Source: Bacteroidota bacterium
GTDB taxonomy: Bacteria > Bacteroidota > Bacteroidia > Flavobacteriales_D > Crocinitomicaceae
Length of the DNA stretch: 64,000 nucleotides
NCBI GenBank assembly: GCA_006226425.1
Contig: SBGX01000012.1
Coordinates: forward strand, 1-64,000
Direction of reading: 5' to 3'
Numbering within the stretch: the stretch's first letter is position 1; every line of letters begins with the position of its first letter. A program made the position numbers and the translations under genes. Of this stretch, positions 43,715 to 52,648 are shown in pieces. The notes beneath the pieces are model-generated. The model was not told the origin of the DNA and did not search any database. It worked only from the letters and a program-made list of their open reading frames with translations.

Positions 43715-43966
43715 ATGAGCGAAAAGCCAACAATTGTAGACGTACGTACACCGGCAGAATATATGGGAGGACACGTCCAGGGAAGTATTAACATTCCATT
43801 ACAGGAAATCGAGGCAAGATTGGATGAGATCAAAACCCTCAAACAACCTATCGTATTATGCTGTGCAAGTGGGATGAGGAGTGGTCAGGCTACCCATTTT
43901 CTGTCGCAGCACGGAATTGATTGCAGCAATGGTGGGGGATGGACTGATGTAAACGGAAAATACTAA
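43715..43966 (+). CDS. Single-domain rhodanese
   Basis: An 83-residue rhodanese-like protein. It has the IVDVRTPAEYMGGHVQGSIN start and the active-site loop CASGMRSG with Cys50. Such proteins carry sulfur as a persulfide or detoxify cyanide and sulfide. Slightly short for the family but with all core elements present. The next gene, 3 bases downstream, is a second rhodanese. Confidence 0.9.
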   Translation: MSEKPTIVDVRTPAEYMGGHVQGSINIPLQEIEARLDEIKTLKQPIVLCCASGMRSGQATHFLSQHGIDCSNGGGWTDVNGKY

Positions 43967-43969
43967 GAG

Positions 43970-44275
43970 ATGTCCTTATTTAAAAGCTTATTTGGCCCTA
44001 AAACGGATTACAGGGAGTTGTTGTCCCAGGGGGCGGTGATCGTGGATGTTCGCTCAGAAGGTGAGTTCCGTGGAGGACATATCAAAGGATCAAAAAATAT
44101 CCCTTTAGATCAGTTGTCTTCAAAAGCATCTAAATTACCGAAAGACAAAGCAATCATTTGTTGTTGTGCTTCCGGAGTTAGAAGTGGATCTGCGAAAGGA
44201 ATGTTGAAATCAAAAGGATTCCAGGAAGTGTACAATGGAGGTGGCTGGAGAAGCCTGCAATCCAAAATTTCCTGA
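43970..44275 (+). CDS. Single-domain rhodanese, second copy
   Basis: A 101-residue rhodanese with DVRSEGEFRGGHIKGSKNIP and the loop CASGVRSG, active Cys66 preceded by two more Cys (ICCCASG). An N-terminal extension of about 18 residues (MSLFKSLFGPKTDYRELLSQ) sets it apart from the first copy. The pair likely arose by duplication and is co-transcribed. Confidence 0.9.
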   Translation: MSLFKSLFGPKTDYRELLSQGAVIVDVRSEGEFRGGHIKGSKNIPLDQLSSKASKLPKDKAIICCCASGVRSGSAKGMLKSKGFQEVYNGGGWRSLQSKIS

Positions 44276-44276
44276 T

Positions 44277-44729
44277 TCAAACACCAAATTGCCTGAGATG
44301 ATGATCCAGGTGATTGTAGAAATAATTGTTCCACTCATTTCGTGTCAAAGGACCAAATGAGTGGGATTCTTTCCCATCAAAATATTCCGGACCTAATTCT
44401 GCTGTTTTCTCAATGTAGAGGATGAGTCGGTCCTTTTCGTATTCAAAATCTTTGGTGGAATCAATTTTAAAATGAGGCGCTGTCGGACTATTTTTGCGAT
44501 AGGCTTTCTCTCCAACAACGGTTTTTTTGACGAACAATTTCATCATGAAACGATGAAAAGTACTTGCTTTGGGTAATTTGTTGTCGTACACCAACTCATA
44601 AGAAATATTACAATGAGCCAGCATTTGAGCAACATTCATTTTTCCCCACAAGGCCTTACTCTTTTTGTTCAGTGAATCAATCCGATTCTTGAATTCATCG
44701 ACGACAGCCGGGTCAAATATGTTTTTCAT
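44277..44729 (-). CDS. DUF1569/DinB-like protein
   Basis: A 150-residue helical protein resembling DUF1569 of the DinB superfamily: LWGKMNVAQMLAHCNISYE (first metal-type His in AHC), KKTVVGEKAYRKNSPTAPHF and HSFGPLTRNEWNNYFYNHLDHHLRQFGV (terminal His cluster). DinB-fold proteins often bind a metal and act in thiol-dependent chemistry; the role of this one is unknown. It converges with the second rhodanese, one base between stops. Confidence 0.8.
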   Translation of the reverse strand: MKNIFDPAVVDEFKNRIDSLNKKSKALWGKMNVAQMLAHCNISYELVYDNKLPKASTFHRFMMKLFVKKTVVGEKAYRKNSPTAPHFKIDSTKDFEYEKDRLILYIEKTAELGPEYFDGKESHSFGPLTRNEWNNYFYNHLDHHLRQFGV

Positions 44730-44738
44730 ACATGATGA

Positions 44739-45107
44739 TCAGTTTTTTATCTTCTGCTCGTAAAACTGTTTGCTGTTTAGGTGGAGGTTATCCTGGTGTA
44801 TATTTTCGATGCCAAGGCTTCGGAATAAACGTAAAATAATCAACTTATTTTGCTCGGTGTTTTCAGTGAGCCTAATTTTCATTTTTCCCTTTTCTTCTTT
44901 GTAGTCCACAGTGAAAAAATCAGTATAGTACGAAGCTCTTTTTTGAACAAATTCCGCTTTGGGTGCCGGTTTTAACTGAAATTCAAAAATCCCCATGGAT
45001 TTGTCCGTGTTGAAACTTTTTTCTTTTCGCGCATAGGCATCTGTCCGATCCTGTCCGAATGCACTGATCATAAGGACTAAAAAGAGGGCTGTCAGGCTTG
45101 ATTTCAT
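44739..45107 (-). CDS. Small secreted protein, unknown
   Basis: A 122-residue protein when started at the ATG at 45107, which opens a signal peptide (MKSSLTALFLVLMISAFG, then QDRTDAYARKEK). The mature part is charged and alpha/beta. No family is recognised. It lies 9 bases before the DUF1569-like gene and is divergent from rnhB across a 40-base gap. Confidence 0.6.
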   Translation of the reverse strand: MKSSLTALFLVLMISAFGQDRTDAYARKEKSFNTDKSMGIFEFQLKPAPKAEFVQKRASYYTDFFTVDYKEEKGKMKIRLTENTEQNKLIILRLFRSLGIENIHQDNLHLNSKQFYEQKIKN

Positions 45108-45147
45108 GAAATGCTTATTTTTAACGAATTTACGAAAAAACGCTGGA

Positions 45148-45753
45148 ATGGGCAAATTAAAAAGCTACTATCGAGAAGGGGTGTTGGAGGCAGGTTGTGA
45201 TGAGGCTGGACGTGGTTGTATGGCCGGTCCGGTAGTGGCAGCTTCTGTGATTTTGCCTCCTGATTTTAAGCATCCCGACCTGAATGATTCCAAGCAATTG
45301 AGTGAAGCAAAACGAGCGAAATTGCGACCACTGATTGAAAAGGAAGCCCTCGCCTGGAAAGTCGTTTTTGCCGAGGTAGAACAAATTGACCAAATCAACA
45401 TTTTGAATGCAAGTATTTGGGCAATGCAACAGGCTGCCATTCAGCTAAAACCGAGACCGGAATTTTTACTCATTGACGGAAACCGATTCCATACTTGTGA
45501 GATTCCCCATGAATGCTTTGTGAAGGGAGATGGCCGATTTCAGTCAATTGCTGCGGCATCCATTTTGGCAAAAACGCATCGGGATGAGTATATGGAGCAA
45601 CTTAGTCCTCAGTTTGAAGTGTATAACTGGAAAAAGAACAAAGGATATCCAACCAGAGAGCACCGGGATGCCATCTTGAAATACGGATTATGTGAGCATC
45701 ATCGGAAGACTTTTCGCTTGAAAGAGATGGATCAGTTGAGCCTCGATTTTTAA
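45148..45753 (+). CDS. rnhB: Ribonuclease HII
   Basis: A 201-residue RNase HII, which cuts RNA in RNA-DNA hybrids and removes misincorporated ribonucleotides. The active-site acidic residues are Asp18 and Glu19 (CDEAGRGCMAGPVVA), Asp110 (LLIDGNRF) and Asp128 (KGDGRFQSIAAASILAK region). The ATG at 45148 is preferred because it gives the usual N-terminus; the earlier ATG overlaps the divergent gene. Confidence 0.96.
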   Translation: MGKLKSYYREGVLEAGCDEAGRGCMAGPVVAASVILPPDFKHPDLNDSKQLSEAKRAKLRPLIEKEALAWKVVFAEVEQIDQINILNASIWAMQQAAIQLKPRPEFLLIDGNRFHTCEIPHECFVKGDGRFQSIAAASILAKTHRDEYMEQLSPQFEVYNWKKNKGYPTREHRDAILKYGLCEHHRKTFRLKEMDQLSLDF

Positions 45754-45820
45754 GCGCTTCATAAACATTCGGATGTTAACTAATTTTAGGGAGGCAAAAG
45801 CCGCTGAACGTCAAAAGGAA

Positions 45821-45828
45821 TATCTTTG
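45821..45828 (+). promoter_or_regulatory. -7 promoter element TATCTTTG
   Basis: An exact TAnnTTTG match 20 bases before the start of the 722-residue gene; no clear -33 element. Confidence 0.45.
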
Positions 45829-45847
45829 CTTCTAGAGATTTAATGGC

Positions 45848-48016
45848 ATGTTGGGACGTTTTTTTTTGTTGGTATTGAGCATTTTGAGTTTGGGCTGGAT
45901 CAGCTTTGTGGCCTATGATCTACTGGACAAAAAGGAATTTATCTCCCCGGAGCGTGTGTTTGGACCTCAGGATGGCGAAATCCTGATTGTTAATCGAAGC
46001 CAGGAAGTACATCTGGATGAACTGGATTTCAAGATGCACGAATCAGTCCGTGAGTTGTATGAAGTGTTGTTGAAGAAGGTATATCGAAACGAGCAATTAT
46101 ATGCCACAGAAAAAAGTCCTGTGATCCTGGTTCGTCAGGGAGGTTTGTGGGACCAAACTTCCGTGAGTGATTATTTTAAGACCAAGGGAATTGACTTTAA
46201 GTGGAAAGAAGGAAGAGCTTTTCAGTTGAAAAATGGTTTTCAGGGACGCTACAAAAGAAATTATCTGGTGATCCACCCCCGAAATATGGAAGTGGAAGCT
46301 CATGAGCCGGTAAATTGGCCGGTATGGGATTATAAAGCAAGTGCCAGTATCATTCGCCTTGATCGCCCATTGAGATCGACCAATGTGTACTTCAAAAAGA
46401 ATGGAACGGTTTCTTATGAGACCAAGTACGGGGAGGATAGGCGCTGCCCCAAGATGGATGACGCCGATTTGTTCGCGCAACAAGTTCCCGGTGGAGTAAA
46501 GTCGTACTATTTCGTCGAGAAAAATTTCGCAGAATTTGAAAAGCAAATTCCTGTGGAGAGTCCTTTGAAAGAATGGATGGAATCCGGTTACGTGATTTTT
46601 AAAGCCAAGGGAAAAAAGCATTTGATTTGTGATTATAACAAGGCCATTGACCCGGTGCAACTGCTTTTGGCAGAACATGGAGATAGTTTGGGACGAGTGC
46701 GGCAATTGCGTCTGACAAAAGATTTTCCATCTTCCCTGGAACAGGGCTTTTATGTCGCTTACCTGGCGGACAAATTGTTGTTTAGTGAAGACAAATACAG
46801 TCAGGCACAAGTTCAGGCCGATTACGAAGCTGGAAATACCCTGGCACTGGATCGGGAAAAGATGGACGCTTATTATGGGAAACTCCCGTCTCATGTGTCT
46901 TCCAGGGTGATTGATGAAAAGGAGAAGTATAGCGTGACTGCTTTTAAGGGCTTGTTGATAAGAACAGATTTGCAACATCGGAAAGAAACGATTTTACGTT
47001 CTGACAAGCAGATGAAGAAGCAGCACGTTTCTTTTGGCATAGACGGAGAATTACTTCATTTACTGGACGATGGGGAGCAGGTGTATGCCGTCACCTCGAA
47101 AAACTGGTTGTTGGCTTTTGCGAATCAGAAACAAATTTGGAAATATCAGTTGGATGGTCCCTGTTTGGAACGTCCTCGTATCGTGGATATCTATCAAAAC
47201 GGGAACAAACAAATTTTGCTGAATACTGCAGGGAAAGTACATCTCATTACAGCGAAGGGACTGACAGCAAACGAATACCCCCTGAAATGTGCTTCCAAAT
47301 CGCCGGTAACAACTTATCGATGGGCAGGACAAACGTACATGGTTCTGGTGGATCTGAAGGATAGGTTGGTATTAGCAGATGCCCAGGGTCGGGTCATCAA
47401 AAAAGTCCGTTTAAGAACGGGGCCTGTGAGCCAGGGAGTGAGGGTCTATCGAAAAGAGAAGCGTTTGGTAGCTGAGATCAATGGTCAGGATCATTTGGAA
47501 CGGATCGATCTGGATAAGTCCAGAGTCCTGGAGGTTCTTGATCCCTTGGGTTCAGTGAATGAGGTAATGAAAACCTCTACTGGCTTTGACTATTACCGCC
47601 TGAGAGAAGAGAAACTTTATCGGGTGAACGAGAAAGAGCAGGTGGAATTGGCTGGCTTAGGGAAAGTTTCCCGATTAAAGCGCCATTGGAACGGAGTGGA
47701 TAATTATCTGATCGCGATGTCTGAAAATAAGATTTGGTTCCTGTACTCGGATGGAAGCAGGAAGGTGATCGAAACGGGATTATCCGGCATAGATGATGTA
47801 GCAGTATTTCAGACGACCGATGGAAGAGAACTCCTGGCCGTTTTGGATGGAATCGAGAATAATGTGTATCTTTTTGATATGAACGGTCAAAAACAGCAGG
47901 AGCGTTCGCTGGAAGGATTGAAGGCGGTGTCTTTAAGTAGATCCGGAGGAAATTTGGTTATTACCAGCTCCCTGCATGGAAGTATTGTTCAGTATAACCT
48001 GGAAGGACATGAGTGA
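45848..48016 (+). CDS. Large membrane-anchored protein with propeller-like C-terminal half, unknown
   Basis: A 722-residue protein with one N-terminal membrane segment (about 4-25) and a long extracytoplasmic part. The second half (about 390-720) has repeated beta strands typical of a propeller (YAVTSKNWLLAFANQKQIWKY, LLNTAGKVHLITAKG, MVLVDLKDRLVLADAQGRV, KIWFLYSDGSRK). No catalytic signature is recognised. It overlaps by 8 bases a small two-helix membrane protein gene, and the two are probably made together. An envelope scaffold is a guess. Confidence 0.65.
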   Translation: MLGRFFLLVLSILSLGWISFVAYDLLDKKEFISPERVFGPQDGEILIVNRSQEVHLDELDFKMHESVRELYEVLLKKVYRNEQLYATEKSPVILVRQGGLWDQTSVSDYFKTKGIDFKWKEGRAFQLKNGFQGRYKRNYLVIHPRNMEVEAHEPVNWPVWDYKASASIIRLDRPLRSTNVYFKKNGTVSYETKYGEDRRCPKMDDADLFAQQVPGGVKSYYFVEKNFAEFEKQIPVESPLKEWMESGYVIFKAKGKKHLICDYNKAIDPVQLLLAEHGDSLGRVRQLRLTKDFPSSLEQGFYVAYLADKLLFSEDKYSQAQVQADYEAGNTLALDREKMDAYYGKLPSHVSSRVIDEKEKYSVTAFKGLLIRTDLQHRKETILRSDKQMKKQHVSFGIDGELLHLLDDGEQVYAVTSKNWLLAFANQKQIWKYQLDGPCLERPRIVDIYQNGNKQILLNTAGKVHLITAKGLTANEYPLKCASKSPVTTYRWAGQTYMVLVDLKDRLVLADAQGRVIKKVRLRTGPVSQGVRVYRKEKRLVAEINGQDHLERIDLDKSRVLEVLDPLGSVNEVMKTSTGFDYYRLREEKLYRVNEKEQVELAGLGKVSRLKRHWNGVDNYLIAMSENKIWFLYSDGSRKVIETGLSGIDDVAVFQTTDGRELLAVLDGIENNVYLFDMNGQKQQERSLEGLKAVSLSRSGGNLVITSSLHGSIVQYNLEGHE

Positions 48017-48269
48017 TCAGGATCATTTGGAAGAATTAAAAGCCGACCCTTCTCGTCCTGGAAATCAACGAAGGAGAGTAGGGATGAACGGGGAGTTGAT
48101 CGCAGCCATTGTGGTCTTGTCCATTTCGCTGGTTTGGTTGCTGTTTACCTGGTTGGTAGTTCGACGTATTTATACGCTTAACTGGATCATTATGGCAATT
48201 GGAGTCGGTATCCTGATTCTTGGACTAATCAAATACTACCGGATCAAAAACAACAACCTGGATTTTTAA
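48009..48269 (+). CDS. Small membrane protein, two helices
   Basis: An 86-residue protein starting at [10 protein letters not shown] (ATG 48009, overlapping the upstream stop by 8 bases). An acidic, then basic N-terminus (about 1-30) precedes two membrane helices (about 31-52 and 57-75). No family is recognised. Coupling to the 722-residue gene suggests a partner. Its stop overlaps the convergent purC stop. Confidence 0.6.
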   Translation: MSDQDHLEELKADPSRPGNQRRRVGMNGELIAAIVVLSISLVWLLFTWLVVRRIYTLNWIIMAIGVGILILGLIKYYRIKNNNLDF

Positions 48270-49231
48270 TGATTTTGTAAGGAAGTTTCGTTCAAATAGG
48301 CTTCCATACGGTGTTGAATTCGTTCTGAAATCTTGCTATTGTCAGTTTTTTCAAATGACTTTCCCGTAATTTGTTCGTAGAGTTCAATGTATCGCTCAGA
48401 TACTTCCTGAACAAAGCTATCCGGCATTTCTGGCATCTGTTGTCCTTCCAATCCCTGAAAACCATGTTCAATTAACCATTCCCGGACAAATTCTTTGGAA
48501 AGTTGTTTTTGAGGAAGTCCTTTTTCCTGAAGTTCCTGATAAGTATCCAGGTAGAAGTAGCGGGAAGAATCCGGGGTATGGATTTCATCGATCAGGTAGA
48601 CCTTGCCATCATGCAAACCGAATTCATATTTCGTGTCAACCAGGATCAGTCCTTGTTTTTCAGCCATTTCCGTTCCTCGTTGAAACAAGGCTCTGGTGTA
48701 TGCTTCTAATTGCTCGTAAAGCTCCTGGGGGACAATGTTTCGCTCGATAATTTCCTCCCGGGAGATGTCCATGTCATGTCCTTCTTCTTCCTTGGTTGCA
48801 GGAGTAATGATGGGTTCTGGAAAACGATCATTTTCCTTCATTCCTTCCGGAAGAGGAACGCCACATAACATGCGTTTTCCTGCCTTGTATTCCCGGGCAC
48901 TGTGTCCTGCCAAATAGCCACGAATAACCATTTCGACCCGGATCGCATCACATTTGATTCCGACAGAAACATTCGGATCCGGACAGGCGAGCAACCAGTT
49001 TGGAACAATGTCACTGGTAGCCTTTAGAAAATGTTCGGCAATTTGATTTAGAACCTGTCCCTTATACGGAATTCCTTTCGGGAGAATGTGGTCAAAGGCA
49101 GAGATTCGATCCGACGCAACAATCACGATACGCTCGTCATTCAGACTGTGAACATCTCGTACTTTACCCTTGTAAACATCTATTTCTCCGGGGAAATGAA
49201 AGTGGGTTTCTTTCAGGCTTGTAGCATTCAT
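48266..49231 (-). CDS. purC: SAICAR synthase (purine biosynthesis)
   Basis: A 321-residue phosphoribosylaminoimidazole-succinocarboxamide synthase, which joins aspartate to CAIR using ATP. Signature regions are [66 protein letters not shown] and HTPDSSRYF. It belongs to the longer form (about 300-320 residues) common in Bacteroidota. It follows phoH by 2 bases and is likely co-transcribed with it. Confidence 0.97.
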   Translation of the reverse strand: MNATSLKETHFHFPGEIDVYKGKVRDVHSLNDERIVIVASDRISAFDHILPKGIPYKGQVLNQIAEHFLKATSDIVPNWLLACPDPNVSVGIKCDAIRVEMVIRGYLAGHSAREYKAGKRMLCGVPLPEGMKENDRFPEPIITPATKEEEGHDMDISREEIIERNIVPQELYEQLEAYTRALFQRGTEMAEKQGLILVDTKYEFGLHDGKVYLIDEIHTPDSSRYFYLDTYQELQEKGLPQKQLSKEFVREWLIEHGFQGLEGQQMPEMPDSFVQEVSERYIELYEQITGKSFEKTDNSKISERIQHRMEAYLNETSLQNH

Positions 49232-49233
49232 GA

Positions 49234-50223
49234 TTATTTGTTCGACGGGGTTGAATCGTTTTTACTTTGTTCCTTCTGTTCCTTGAATTTGGAATCTGCT
49301 TCCTCGAAGGCATCAATGATTCGTTTCACCAGGGGGTGGCGAATGACATCGTGCTGGTTCAATTTAACAATTTCAATACCGGGTACATCGTGGAGAGCAT
49401 TCAGCGCATAGGGTAAACCAGAACGCTGATGTTTGGGAAGATCTATCTGAGACATGTCTCCCGTAATGATGAATTTAGCTGTGGTTCCCATACGCGTCAG
49501 GAACATTTTCATCTGGACACTCGTGGCGTTTTGTGCTTCATCCAGGATGACAAAGGCCTTGTCCAGGGTACGTCCTCTCATAAAGGCGAGGGGAGCGATT
49601 TCAATGATGCCGTACTCCATCATGTCTGCCAGTTTTTCTGGGGGAATCATGTCCCGGAGGGCATCGTATAGAGGCATGAGGTAGGGATCGAGTTTTTCTT
49701 TGAGATCACCGGGTAAAAAACCGAGGTTTTCTCCGGCTTCGACTGCTGGTCTGGTCAAAATGATTCGCTTGACTTCCTTGGCTTTGAGTGCTCTGACGGC
49801 CAGGGCTACTGCAGTATAAGTCTTCCCGGTTCCCGCCGGACCAACTGCAAAGACCATGTCATTGTGATTTGCTGCTTGAACGAGTTTACGTTGATTGACT
49901 GTTTTGGCTTTGATCTTGGCTCCTCCATTCCCATGAACAAGCACTTCATCTCCCTTTCCACCATTGATGTTAGCATGTTCCAGTAGAAGCTGTTCAATGA
50001 CATTTTCATCCAGGGTATTGAATCGCTTGAAATAGGAAATGATCTGATCGAATTTTTTTTCAAAAACTTCAATCACCTCTGGATCACCTGAAATCTGAAG
50101 TTTGTTGCCACGAGCAACTATTTTAATGGCGGGAAAGTATTTGACAAAGGTTTTGAGGTAAGTATTATTTGCTCCGAAAATTTCAACCGGATTAATGTTT
50201 TTGATTTCAATTTCTTTTTCCAA
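49234..50223 (-). CDS. PhoH-family ATPase
   Basis: A 329-residue PhoH-like protein. A short N-terminal KH-like region (about 1-70) precedes the ATPase: Walker A GPAGTGKT (128-135), an [18 protein letters not shown] block, [20 protein letters not shown] with Walker B DEAQ (228-231), and [18 protein letters not shown]. The family is predicted to act on RNA with ATP hydrolysis and is often tied to RNA processing or stress. It is the first gene of a unit with purC, divergent from the SAM hydrolase gene. Confidence 0.93.
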   Translation of the reverse strand: MEKEIEIKNINPVEIFGANNTYLKTFVKYFPAIKIVARGNKLQISGDPEVIEVFEKKFDQIISYFKRFNTLDENVIEQLLLEHANINGGKGDEVLVHGNGGAKIKAKTVNQRKLVQAANHNDMVFAVGPAGTGKTYTAVALAVRALKAKEVKRIILTRPAVEAGENLGFLPGDLKEKLDPYLMPLYDALRDMIPPEKLADMMEYGIIEIAPLAFMRGRTLDKAFVILDEAQNATSVQMKMFLTRMGTTAKFIITGDMSQIDLPKHQRSGLPYALNALHDVPGIEIVKLNQHDVIRHPLVKRIIDAFEEADSKFKEQKEQSKNDSTPSNK

Positions 50224-50273
50224 ACACGCCTAAATTAAGTAACAGACGACCCTGTTAGTTCCAGAATAAACCT

Positions 50274-50281
50274 TAAATTTG
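50274..50281 (+). promoter_or_regulatory. -7 promoter element TAAATTTG
   Basis: An exact TAnnTTTG match 40 bases before the SAM hydrolase start, within the 98-base divergent gap to phoH. Confidence 0.5.
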
Positions 50282-50321
50282 AGCAAAATTACGGAATAAT
50301 TTTTTCAATCCGATCAGGAAA

Positions 50322-51185
50322 ATGAAAATCATCACCCTTACGACAGACATGGGATTGGAAGACCATTATGTGGCTGCTTTGAAAGGGAGTATTTTAAGTG
50401 CTGATCCGGAAATTAGGATTGTAGATATATCCCATCAGATTGCAGCTTTTGATTTGTCCCAGGCGGCCTATTGTCTGGCTTCCTGTATGAACGATTTTCC
50501 GTCAGGGAGTGTGCATTTGATCGGAGTAGACAGCGAACCCGTCATTAATTTTGGATCCCCAAGGCATTCCAGTGTACCGGCAATCTTGAAAATGAATGGG
50601 CAGTATGTAGTTTCCAATGACAATGGCGTTTTCAGCCTGCTGTTGAAAGAAGATCTTCCGGAAGGGGTTTGGCATGTAGACGATGTGCTATCCAATCCGA
50701 ATGCTTTTCGTTTTCCAGCCAAGAACGTACTCCTTCCGATCGCCATCCGACTGGCACAGGGAGCGAAGCCGGAAGAAATGGGAACAGCAGTTTCGGGCTT
50801 CAATCGATTGATCGCCATGAATCCGACCATAGAGACTAACCTCATTAAAGGAAATGTGATTCATGTAGATCACTATGGAAATGTGATTACAAATATTGAT
50901 AAAGCACTCTTTGAGCGTTTCGGTAAGGATATTCCATTCACCATTTATTTTAGAAGGAAGGAATACTTCATTGATGAAATTTCGAATAGTTATAATGAGG
51001 TTCCTCCAGGAGAAAAGCTTGCTTTTTTCAATCAGAACGATCTATTAGAGATCGCTATTAATCGGGGGGCCAAATCCAGGAATGGGGGTGCCAGTACCTT
51101 GTTCGGACTTCAGGTAAATGATACGATTCGGGTGGAGTTCCTTCCTCCAGGATCCAAAGAAACCCTCGATGCATTATTTGACTGA
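50322..51185 (+). CDS. S-adenosyl-L-methionine hydrolase, adenosine-forming (DUF62)
   Basis: A 287-residue SAM hydroxide adenosyltransferase of the DUF62/fluorinase fold. The N-terminus has LTTDMGLEDHYVAALKG (with the Asp that binds the SAM ribose), HQIAAFDLSQAAYCLA and VHLIGVDSEP; the C-terminal domain has VIHVDHYGNVITNID. Members split SAM to adenosine and methionine. The biological purpose is unclear, and halogenase activity is unlikely without further evidence. A small monooxygenase-fold gene follows after 3 bases. Confidence 0.9.
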   Translation: MKIITLTTDMGLEDHYVAALKGSILSADPEIRIVDISHQIAAFDLSQAAYCLASCMNDFPSGSVHLIGVDSEPVINFGSPRHSSVPAILKMNGQYVVSNDNGVFSLLLKEDLPEGVWHVDDVLSNPNAFRFPAKNVLLPIAIRLAQGAKPEEMGTAVSGFNRLIAMNPTIETNLIKGNVIHVDHYGNVITNIDKALFERFGKDIPFTIYFRRKEYFIDEISNSYNEVPPGEKLAFFNQNDLLEIAINRGAKSRNGGASTLFGLQVNDTIRVEFLPPGSKETLDALFD

Positions 51186-51188
51186 TCT

Positions 51189-51494
51189 ATGATTACACGC
51201 ATCGTAAAGCTCCATTTTCAGGAAGACCGAATAGATGATTTTCTACATTTTTTTGAGGAAATTAAGTGGAAAGTTGCGAAACAACCTAACTGCGGAGGGA
51301 TGAAATTGTTACGGGATAAACACCATCCGGAAATTGTGTTTACATACAGTCATTGGAGAGATGAGGAGGCATTGGAAACATATCGTCGTTCAGAATTGTT
51401 TGCGCAGGTGTGGCCCCGGATTAAACCCTGGTTTAAAGAGCGGGCAGAAGCCTGGACAGTAGAGTGTCACTTCAACGGTTTCGAAGAAGCCTAA
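51189..51494 (+). CDS. Antibiotic biosynthesis monooxygenase-like (ABM) protein
   Basis: A 101-residue dimeric alpha-beta barrel protein. It shows the ABM pattern: MITRIVKLHFQEDRIDDFLH, the LLRDKHHPEIVFTYSHWRDEEAL core and a YRRSELFAQVWPRIKPWF helix. Such proteins range from quinol monooxygenases to cofactor-free dimers of unknown use. It is the second gene of a probable two-gene unit with the SAM hydrolase. Confidence 0.82.
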   Translation: MITRIVKLHFQEDRIDDFLHFFEEIKWKVAKQPNCGGMKLLRDKHHPEIVFTYSHWRDEEALETYRRSELFAQVWPRIKPWFKERAEAWTVECHFNGFEEA

Positions 51495-51534
51495 TACCTT
51501 GTTCAAGTCTTCAAACAAGCTGTTACATTTTTCT

Positions 51535-51542
51535 TATATTTG
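51535..51542 (+). promoter_or_regulatory. -7 element TATATTTG before the polyglutamine/RG protein gene
   Basis: An exact TAnnTTTG match 138 bases before the ATG at 51681. It would give an unusually long leader (about 130 bases); no hairpin stands out in it. Confidence 0.4.
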
Positions 51543-51680
51543 AGGGAAACGTTAACTATAATACATCCGAAAAGCACTTTCCATTTGGAATTATTGCAGA
51601 ATCTTCAAGAATCTATTTGAGCTTGATGACCTTGATTCGCTTAATTTCTAAGGGAGAAGTTGTTTTTGGAAGAGAGAACC

Positions 51681-52544
51681 ATGAGACAGCATCAAAAGCG
51701 TAAAGATCGAAGGCTTTCGAATCCTCCAGTTAGTGAAAGCAGCATTCAAAGAAAAAAAGAAGCTGAAGCAGGATCAAAGGACCAACGTCAGCAGCTCACC
51801 CAGTTGAAGAAAATTCAGCACCTAGCAAATGAAAAACAGGGTGGTGGATCGGCGGTTTATCAGTTGATGCAGGCTGGAGATGGTCAGCAACAACAACAAC
51901 AACAACAACAACAGCAGGCGGCGGTTCCAGCGCCACAAGCGCAGCAGCAACAACAGCAAGCACCAGCCCCGGTGGCTCCTCAAGCACAACAGCAACAACA
52001 AGCTCCAGCAGCGGTGGCAGCTGCACAGCCGCAGGTGCCAACTCGTCAGGATTTTATTAATTGGCTTCAGCATCATGGAGCAGGGGCAATTGCAGGTGCA
52101 CCTAATGTTCATTTTCACCCACATAATGGGGATACTTTGAGGTGTTACTGGAATGACGCCGCCAGAATCCATAATCATGATTATCGCCTGGGAGTCAATA
52201 TTCACCACAATGGTCACCTGGGGAGTACCTGGCTTGTTGGGGTGGATGGAGTGGCTGTGAATGCTCAAGACAATCCAGCTAGCGCAGGGATGCAGGCAAG
52301 GATGGCAGCCCTGTTATTATTGCATCCAGCTCCGGTTGCCGCTCCAGCGCCGAACATGGGGGCTGCTAGAGGCCGGGGGAGAGGAAGAGGAAATTTTGGC
52401 GCTCGCGGGAGGGGTAGAGGGCAGATGCAACAGGGGAGAGGGAGAGGATTTGGAAATGCACGAGGACGTGGATATATAGGAGGAAGAGGAAGAGGTCGTG
52501 GAAGAGGTGGAGGAATCAATGGAAACTGGCGTCAACGAGATTAA
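51681..52544 (+). CDS. Low-complexity polyglutamine and RG-repeat protein
   Basis: A 287-residue protein of unusual build. Residues 1-65 are charged (IQRKKEAEAGSKDQRQQL, then TQLKKIQHLANEKQGGGS), recalling N-terminal stretches of secreted toxin-like Bacteroidota proteins (weak inference). Residues 69-120 are Q11 plus Q/A/P repeats. Residues 121-200 are a His-rich folded-looking part (FINWLQHHGAGAIAGA, VHFHPHNGDTLRCYW, LGVNIHHNGHLGSTW). Residues 229-277 form an RG/RGG-rich tail (RGRGRGRGNFG and similar). RGG boxes bind RNA in eukaryotes. No signal peptide. The ATG at 51681 is chosen over a TTG 7 codons earlier. Function unknown. Confidence 0.7.
   Translation: MRQHQKRKDRRLSNPPVSESSIQRKKEAEAGSKDQRQQLTQLKKIQHLANEKQGGGSAVYQLMQAGDGQQQQQQQQQQQAAVPAPQAQQQQQQAPAPVAPQAQQQQQAPAAVAAAQPQVPTRQDFINWLQHHGAGAIAGAPNVHFHPHNGDTLRCYWNDAARIHNHDYRLGVNIHHNGHLGSTWLVGVDGVAVNAQDNPASAGMQARMAALLLLHPAPVAAPAPNMGAARGRGRGRGNFGARGRGRGQMQQGRGRGFGNARGRGYIGGRGRGRGRGGGINGNWRQRD
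51885..51917 (+). repeat. In-frame CAR trinucleotide repeat (polyglutamine)
   Basis: Eleven Gln codons in a row, eight of them consecutive CAA, followed by two further Gln clusters (about 51945 and 51987). Slippage here would change the tract by whole codons and leave the frame intact. Confidence 0.9.
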
Positions 52545-52592
52545 TTTTTGAAGCGGTTTGAATCGAATTAGTCTCATAATGAGTGAAGTACA

Positions 52593-52623
52593 TTTGTTTT
52601 TCTCAAAATTATGTTTAGCTTTG
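52593..52623 (+). promoter_or_regulatory. Complete Bacteroidota promoter (TTTG-N19-TAGCTTTG)
   Basis: A -33 TTTG at 52593-52596 and a -7 TAGCTTTG at 52616-52623, with the consensus 19-base spacer. The start codon of the small secreted protein is 25 bases downstream. This is the best promoter match in the window. Confidence 0.8.
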
Positions 52624-52648
52624 GTCTGAACTCTAAATACTAAGTATC

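Noticed and set aside
46097-46978. A 293-codon minus-strand ORF
   Set aside because: It lies wholly inside the plus-strand 722-residue gene, has no signal or family pattern, and reads as the antisense of a biased coding sequence.
51885-52020. A CRISPR-like or VNTR array
   Set aside because: It is a simple in-frame Gln/Ala/Pro codon repeat inside an ORF, with no spacers.
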